Source: Kitasatospora purpeofusca
GTDB taxonomy: Bacteria; Actinomycetota; Actinomycetes; Streptomycetales; Streptomycetaceae
Assembly: GCF_000718025.1 (NCBI RefSeq)
Contig: NZ_JODS01000003.1
Coordinates: forward strand, 1-64,000
Reading direction: 5' to 3'
DNA length: 64,000 nucleotides
Every line of letters begins with the position of its first letter. The stretch's first letter is position 1. Shown here one piece after another: positions 60,028 through 64,000 of the stretch. Under the pieces are notes generated by a model, which worked only from the letters and a program-made list of their open reading frames with translations, searched no databases and was not told the origin of the DNA. A program made the translations under genes and the position numbers.

Positions 60028-60639
60028 GTGGCGACCAGACCGAGGCCCGGCGCGTACGTGTGCGGGATCGATGCCGCGATGGACGTGATCGGCGGCAAGT
60101 GGAAGGTGCTGATCCTCTGGGCCCTGGGCGAGCGGCCGAGCCTGCGCTTCGGCGAGCTGCGCCGGCACGTCCCCGGGATCACCGAGAAGGTGCTCGCCGC
60201 CCATCTGCGCGAGCTGGAGGCGGACGGCATCGTGCACCGCGTCTCCTACGACGAGGTGCCGCCGCGGGTCGAGTACTCCCTCACGGCGGCCGGGCGGCGG
60301 CTCAACGAGGCGCTGGCCCCGCTGGGCGCCTGGGGCCGGGAGCACGTGCTGGACGGCGCCGCGGAGGCATCCAGCTCCGCGGAAGGCGCCGCGGAAGGCG
60401 CTGCGGACCCGTCCGCCCCCGCGGAAGCTCAGGCGATCGAGGCCGACACGATCGCCGCCACCGCGAGGTTGCAGCTGGCGGTCACCCAGACTGCCGGGTG
60501 CGGCTCCGGGTCGACCAGGATCGCGCCCAGCTTGCCCGGCGTCAGCACGTCCACCACCCAGAACGCGACGGCCATCAGCACCAGGCCGAGCACCCCGAAG
60601 CAGCCCGTGGAGACCAGGCCCTTCCCGAAGTCCTCGTAG
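60028..60639 (+). CDS. HxlR-family regulator with an extended C-terminus
   Basis: A 203-residue frame. The first 112 residues are a complete HxlR winged-helix domain (CGIDAAMDVIGGKWKVLILW, FGELRRHVPGITEKVLAAHL, RVEYSLTAAGRRL), usually near 110-130 residues in total. Residues 113-140 are Ala/Ser/Glu-rich and 140-203 is Thr/Ser-rich sequence antisense to the DUF350 gene, so it is probably not a folded domain. HxlR proteins respond to aldehydes or redox stress. It starts at GTG 60028 and diverges from the imine-reductase-like gene. Confidence 0.85.
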   Translation: MATRPRPGAYVCGIDAAMDVIGGKWKVLILWALGERPSLRFGELRRHVPGITEKVLAAHLRELEADGIVHRVSYDEVPPRVEYSLTAAGRRLNEALAPLGAWGREHVLDGAAEASSSAEGAAEGAADPSAPAEAQAIEADTIAATARLQLAVTQTAGCGSGSTRIAPSLPGVSTSTTQNATAISTRPSTPKQPVETRPFPKSS

Positions 60640-60851
60640 GTGTAGAGGATCGCGGTGAAGACGATGCCGCCGATGCCCAGCAGCGCCGAGCTGAGCAGCA
60701 CGGCGGCGTTGCGGTTGCGCTCCACCCAGATCTGGTGGCCCAGCCGCCCCGGCGTGAGGGCGTCCACCAGCAGGATGCCGAGCAGCAGCAGGACGACGCC
60801 GACGCCGCCGAAGGCCGCCGCCGCGCCGAGTCCGTGCAGGATGTCGTTCAT
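60429..60851 (-). CDS. DUF350 membrane protein
   Basis: A 140-residue protein with four transmembrane helices in two similar halves, each holding a GGVGVVLLLLGILLVDALTPG-type segment with a central acidic residue, the DUF350 pattern. These proteins are found beside glutathionylspermidine-synthase-like genes. ATG 60851 is the start. Its 3' half overlaps the HxlR frame on the other strand by 211 bases. It diverges from the lipoprotein gene, 176 bases apart. Confidence 0.9.
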   Translation of the reverse strand: MNDILHGLGAAAAFGGVGVVLLLLGILLVDALTPGRLGHQIWVERNRNAAVLLSSALLGIGGIVFTAILYTYEDFGKGLVSTGCFGVLGLVLMAVAFWVVDVLTPGKLGAILVDPEPHPAVWVTASCNLAVAAIVSASIA

Positions 60852-61027
60852 GGGTTGTCCAGCCCCCCGGGTCCGTGTCTCAGGTCGCTCCTCGTGGACC
60901 GGGCCGCCCGCGTGGGGGCCGGTCCCGCGGTCAAGGATCGGCAAAAGATAACGCATCGGGGCCGGACCGGGCCGGGGAACCGGGGTCCCTCCCGTACCGT
61001 CGCGGCCCACGCGTACCATCGGTCGCC

Positions 61028-61429
61028 ATGACGCAGCCGCCGCCCGACAGCCCCGCCCCGAGACCGGACACCGCAGGCTCCGCCGGGCCCGGCACCCCGG
61101 CCGGCCCCGGCACCCCGGCCGGCCCCGGCACCCGCCGCCGCTCCGGCTTCGTCGCCCTGGGCATGGTCGGCACCCTCGCGCTCGCGCTCTCCGGCTGCTC
61201 GTCCTCCTCCGGCGGCAACCCGCCGAGCCGCTGCGTCGACCCGACCACCCTCAAGGTCCTCGACAGCCACTCCTGCTCCGGCGGCAAGGCCGCCGGAGCC
61301 ACCGCCGGCCGCTGGTACTACTGCGGTTCCGGTGCCACCAATGCCGTCGGCGGCACCTTCGACAAGGCCGCCACCAAGCGCGGCGGCTTCGGCTGCCCGG
61401 CCGGCTCCAGCGGCTCCGGCGGGGGCTGA
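61028..61429 (+). CDS. Small secreted lipoprotein of unknown function
   Basis: A 133-residue lipoprotein. An Arg-Arg pair (TRRRSGF, near residue 36) precedes a hydrophobic helix and the lipobox LALSGC near 54-59, typical of actinobacterial Lgt/Lsp substrates. The mature part has six Cys residues, suggesting disulphides, and Gly/Ser-rich ends. Two 15-base GC repeats encode PGTPAGPGTPAG in the leader. It is followed six bases later by the glutathionylspermidine-synthase-like gene. Confidence 0.85.
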   Translation: MTQPPPDSPAPRPDTAGSAGPGTPAGPGTPAGPGTRRRSGFVALGMVGTLALALSGCSSSSGGNPPSRCVDPTTLKVLDSHSCSGGKAAGATAGRWYYCGSGATNAVGGTFDKAATKRGGFGCPAGSSGSGGG

Positions 61430-61435
61430 TCCGCC

Positions 61436-62665
61436 GTGCGCCGCCGTACCGTCGAACCCCGCCCGGACTGGCTGACCACCGTCGAGGGCCAGGGCCTGAT
61501 CTACGCGATGTGCTCGGACCCCTGCAACCAGGGCGGCCCGCACGCCTACTGGGACGAGTCCGCGTACTACGAGTTCTCGCTGCCCGAGGTGGAGGCGCTG
61601 GAGGAGGTGGTCGAGGAGCTGCACACGATGTCGCTGGCCGCCGCCGCCCACGTGGTGCGCACCGGCCGGTTCGCCGAGTACGGCATCACCGACCCCCGGC
61701 TCGCCGCCGCCGTCACCGAGTCCTGGCACCGCCGGGACGAGCAGCCCTCCCTCTACGGGCGGTTCGACCTCGCGTACGACGGCACCGGCCCGGCGAAGCT
61801 GTTCGAGTACAACGCCGACACCCCGACCTCGCTGATCGAGGCGGCCGGCCCGCAGTGGTTCTGGATGGAGGAGCGGTTCCCGCACGCCGACCAGTGGAAC
61901 TCGCTGCACGAGCGGCTGGTGGCCGCCTGGGCCCGGCAGAAGCACCTGCTGCCGTCCGGTCCGGTGCACTTCGCGCACTCGCGCGGCGACACCGAGGGCG
62001 AGGACTGGATGACCACCCTCTACCTCCAGGAGTGCGCCGAGCAGGCGGGCCTCGAAACGGTCGGCATCGCCATCGAGGACATCGGCTGGGACGGCCTGTC
62101 CGGCCGCTTCGTCGACCTGGAGCACCGCTTCGTCCGCTCCGCGTTCAAGCTCTACCCGTGGGAGTGGCTGGTCGCCGACGAGTTCGGCGAGCAGCTGCTG
62201 GACGTCGTCGACCTCGGCGGCTCCACCGGCTCCACGCTGTGGATCGAGCCGGCCTGGAAGATGCTGCTCTCCAACAAGGCGCTGCTGGCCGTCCTCTGGG
62301 AGCTGTACCCGGGGCACCCCAACCTGCTGCCCGCCTACCTGGACGGCCCGCGCGAGCTCGCGGACCCGGACGGCCCCGGCTACGCCGCCAAGCCGCTGCT
62401 CGGCCGGGAGGGCGCGGGCGTGCGGATCGTCGAACCGGGCGGCCGGGAGACCCGGCTCGCCGACTGGGCCGGCGACCCGGACCGCTACGGCGCCGAGGGC
62501 CACTGCTACCAGCAGCTGCACCCGCTGCCCGACTTCGACGGCAACCGCCCGGTGCTCGGCACCTGGGTCGTCGACGGCGAGGCCGCCGGCCTCGGCATCC
62601 GCGAGACCGACGACAGCCCGATCACCCACCAGGGCGCCCGCTTCCTCCCGCACCTCATCGTCTGA
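61436..62665 (+). CDS. Glutathionylspermidine synthase-like ATP-grasp protein
   Basis: A 409-residue ATP-grasp enzyme of the glutathionylspermidine synthase-like family (Pfam GSP_synth). Diagnostic segments are LFEYNADTPTSLIEAAGPQWFW, LKYPWEWL-like FKLYPWEWLV, LWIEPAWKMLLSNKALLAVLW and PLLGREGAGVRIV, which hold ATP, Mg and substrate residues. In E. coli homologues (YgiC, YjfC) the family ligates peptides to amines, but actinobacteria lack glutathione, so another thiol or peptide must be the substrate. It starts at GTG 61436. The DUF350/lipoprotein/synthase grouping is a recurring module of unknown purpose. Confidence 0.88.
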   Translation: MRRRTVEPRPDWLTTVEGQGLIYAMCSDPCNQGGPHAYWDESAYYEFSLPEVEALEEVVEELHTMSLAAAAHVVRTGRFAEYGITDPRLAAAVTESWHRRDEQPSLYGRFDLAYDGTGPAKLFEYNADTPTSLIEAAGPQWFWMEERFPHADQWNSLHERLVAAWARQKHLLPSGPVHFAHSRGDTEGEDWMTTLYLQECAEQAGLETVGIAIEDIGWDGLSGRFVDLEHRFVRSAFKLYPWEWLVADEFGEQLLDVVDLGGSTGSTLWIEPAWKMLLSNKALLAVLWELYPGHPNLLPAYLDGPRELADPDGPGYAAKPLLGREGAGVRIVEPGGRETRLADWAGDPDRYGAEGHCYQQLHPLPDFDGNRPVLGTWVVDGEAAGLGIRETDDSPITHQGARFLPHLIV

Positions 62666-62716
62666 ATCCTCGGACGCACCGGAATGCGGACGGCGGCGGT
62701 GCTGTTTGATTGGCTC

Positions 62717-64000
62717 ATGGCATCCCGTGCACGTGTACGCGCCCCCGAGCTGGTCGGGGCAGGCGGTTGGCTCAACACCGGTGGCAAGGAGCTCACGCTC
62801 GCCGACTTCCGGGGCAAGATCACCGTCCTGGACTTCTGGACCTTCTGCTGCATCAACTGTCTTCACGTCCTCGACGAGTTGCGGGAGCTGGAGGAGAAGC
62901 ACCGCGACACCGTGGTGATCGTCGGCGTGCACTCCCCCAAGTTCGTGCACGAGGCCGACCACCAGGCCGTGGTGGACGCGGTCGAGCGGTACGAGGTGCA
63001 CCACCCGGTGCTGGACGACCCGGAGCTGGTCACCTGGAAGCAGTACGCGGTGCGGGCCTGGCCGACGCTGGTGGTGATCGACCCCGAGGGGTACGTGGTC
63101 GCCCAGCACGCCGGCGAGGGGCACGCGCACGCGATCGCCCGGCTGGTCGAGGAGCTGGAGGCGGAGCACGCGGCGAAGGGGACGCTGCGGCGCGGCGACG
63201 GCCCGTACGTGGCGCCCGAGCCGACCGCCGGGGACCTCAAGTTCCCGGGCAAGGCGCTCCGGCTGCCGAACGGCAACTTCCTGGTGGCCGACTCCGGGCA
63301 CCACTCGCTGGTCGAGCTGGAGGCGGACGGCGAGACCGTGGTCCGCCGGATCGGCGACGGCGTGCGCGGCCTGGTGGACGGCACCGCCCCACGGTTCAGC
63401 GAGCCGCAGGGGCTCGCGCTGCTCCCGGCCGGCTCCGCGTACGACGTGATCGTCGCCGACACCGTCAACCACGCGCTGCGCGGCGTCCGGCTCGCCGACG
63501 GCGAGGTGACCACCCTGGCCGGCACCGGTCGGCAGTGGTGGCAGGGCTCGGCGACCGAGGGCGCGGCCCGCGAGGTCGACCTCTCCTCGCCGTGGGACGT
63601 CGCCTGGTTCGACGGCCGGGTCTGGATCGCGATGGCCGGCGTGCACCAGCTGTGGGCGTACGACCCGGCCGCCGGCACGGTCGGCGTCGCGGCCGGCACC
63701 ACCAACGAGGGCCTGGTCGACGGCCCCGCCGCCGAGGCCTGGTTCGCCCAGCCCTCCGGCCTGGCGGTGTCGGCGGACGGCGAGCGGCTCTGGGTCGCGG
63801 ACTCCGAGACCTCCTCGCTGCGCTGGGTTTCACGTGAAACCAAGGAGGTGCACAGCGCCGTCGGCACCGGCCTGTTCGACTTCGGGCACCGGGACGGCGC
63901 GGCCGAGCAGGCGCTGCTCCAGCACCCGCTGGGCGTCACCGTGCTGCCGGACGGCTCGGTGGCCGTCAGCGACACCTACAACCACGCGCTGCGCCGCTAC
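62717..64000 (+). CDS. Thioredoxin-like/NHL repeat protein, 3' end outside window
   Basis: The first 428 codons are present and the stop lies beyond the window. Residues 1-150 form a thioredoxin-like domain of the TlpA/AlkHD type with active-site CINC (in TFCCINCLHVLDEL); from about 170 onward are NHL beta-propeller repeats (PNGNFLVADSGHHSLVELEA and similar). The fusion resembles NHLRC2, a family of unknown bacterial function thought to be redox-linked. ATG 62717 is the clear start. A parS palindrome lies in its coding sequence near codon 371. Confidence 0.92.
   Translation, partial: MASRARVRAPELVGAGGWLNTGGKELTLADFRGKITVLDFWTFCCINCLHVLDELRELEEKHRDTVVIVGVHSPKFVHEADHQAVVDAVERYEVHHPVLDDPELVTWKQYAVRAWPTLVVIDPEGYVVAQHAGEGHAHAIARLVEELEAEHAAKGTLRRGDGPYVAPEPTAGDLKFPGKALRLPNGNFLVADSGHHSLVELEADGETVVRRIGDGVRGLVDGTAPRFSEPQGLALLPAGSAYDVIVADTVNHALRGVRLADGEVTTLAGTGRQWWQGSATEGAAREVDLSSPWDVAWFDGRVWIAMAGVHQLWAYDPAAGTVGVAAGTTNEGLVDGPAAEAWFAQPSGLAVSADGERLWVADSETSSLRWVSRETKEVHSAVGTGLFDFGHRDGAAEQALLQHPLGVTVLPDGSVAVSDTYNHALRRY
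63826..63841. other. Chromosome partitioning site parS
   Basis: The sequence GGTTTCACGTGAAACC is a perfect 16-base palindrome and contains the complete 14-base streptomycete parS consensus GTTTCACGTGAAAC, the ParB-binding site. It lies inside the NHL-protein gene, where parS sites are commonly tolerated. In streptomycetes parS sites cluster around oriC, so this places the window in the origin-proximal core. Confidence 0.9.

Overview
The window is high-GC actinobacterial chromosome, almost certainly Streptomycetaceae (Streptomyces or Kitasatospora). The signs are codon use, a bldC gene beside hrpA, valine/leucine dehydrogenase, a DUF3073 protein, purM and purF in the streptomycete order, a whiJ/abaA-type regulatory locus with two DUF397 genes, and a perfect 16-bp parS palindrome at 63826-63841, which suggests the origin-proximal chromosome core.

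Layout. 1-6809: accessory and housekeeping genes (cold-shock protein running off the left edge, a Tudor-like small protein, a ComB-family phosphatase, an ECF sigma factor with a membrane partner, a BBE-type flavoprotein, a VOC protein divergent from a TetR regulator, a GNAT). 6952-28168: a biosynthetic gene cluster. 28340-34792: an NmrA-type reductase, a membrane acyltransferase, a quinone reductase, an MFS exporter, a hydrolase, and an unexplained array of ACTTTGCAAAGT palindromes. 34953-48930: conserved core (hrpA, tRNA-Asp, bldC, dehydrogenase, purM, purF, a lipid-kinase-like gene, purA). 49067-53760: GNAT, an ATP-binding/XRE/DUF397 locus including a 45-codon membrane gene, and metG. 53879-64000: MarR with a paired SMR exporter, a methyltransferase/flavoprotein pair, an aldo-keto reductase facing an imine-reductase-like gene, HxlR, a DUF350/lipoprotein/glutathionylspermidine-synthase-like group, and a thioredoxin/NHL protein running off the right edge.

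The cluster is the main result. A tightly coupled operon encodes an SRPBCC protein, an AMP-forming ligase, an aromatic flavin monooxygenase, a CreE-like flavoprotein and a CreD-like fumarase-superfamily lyase. The last two are the signature of the aspartate-nitrosuccinate route, which releases nitrous acid for N-N bond formation. The opposite strand supplies and modifies an aminoaromatic acid: class II DAHP synthase, a PhzE-type aminodeoxyisochorismate synthase, an EntA-like dehydrogenase, a flavodoxin-like enzyme, a LuxE/LuxC-like carboxylic acid reductase pair (GriC/GriD type), an arylamine N-acetyltransferase and an NTF2-like protein. A transaldolase could raise erythrose-4-phosphate supply. 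A GAF/PucR-type activator and a catalytically degenerate IS701-like protein lie at the right end.

The working model, which is inference, is a 3-hydroxyanthranilate-like amine whose carboxyl is reduced and whose amino group is diazotised by locally made nitrite. No PhzD isochorismatase and no PhzF are present, so this is not an ordinary phenazine cluster. I do not recognise the combination as a described pathway.
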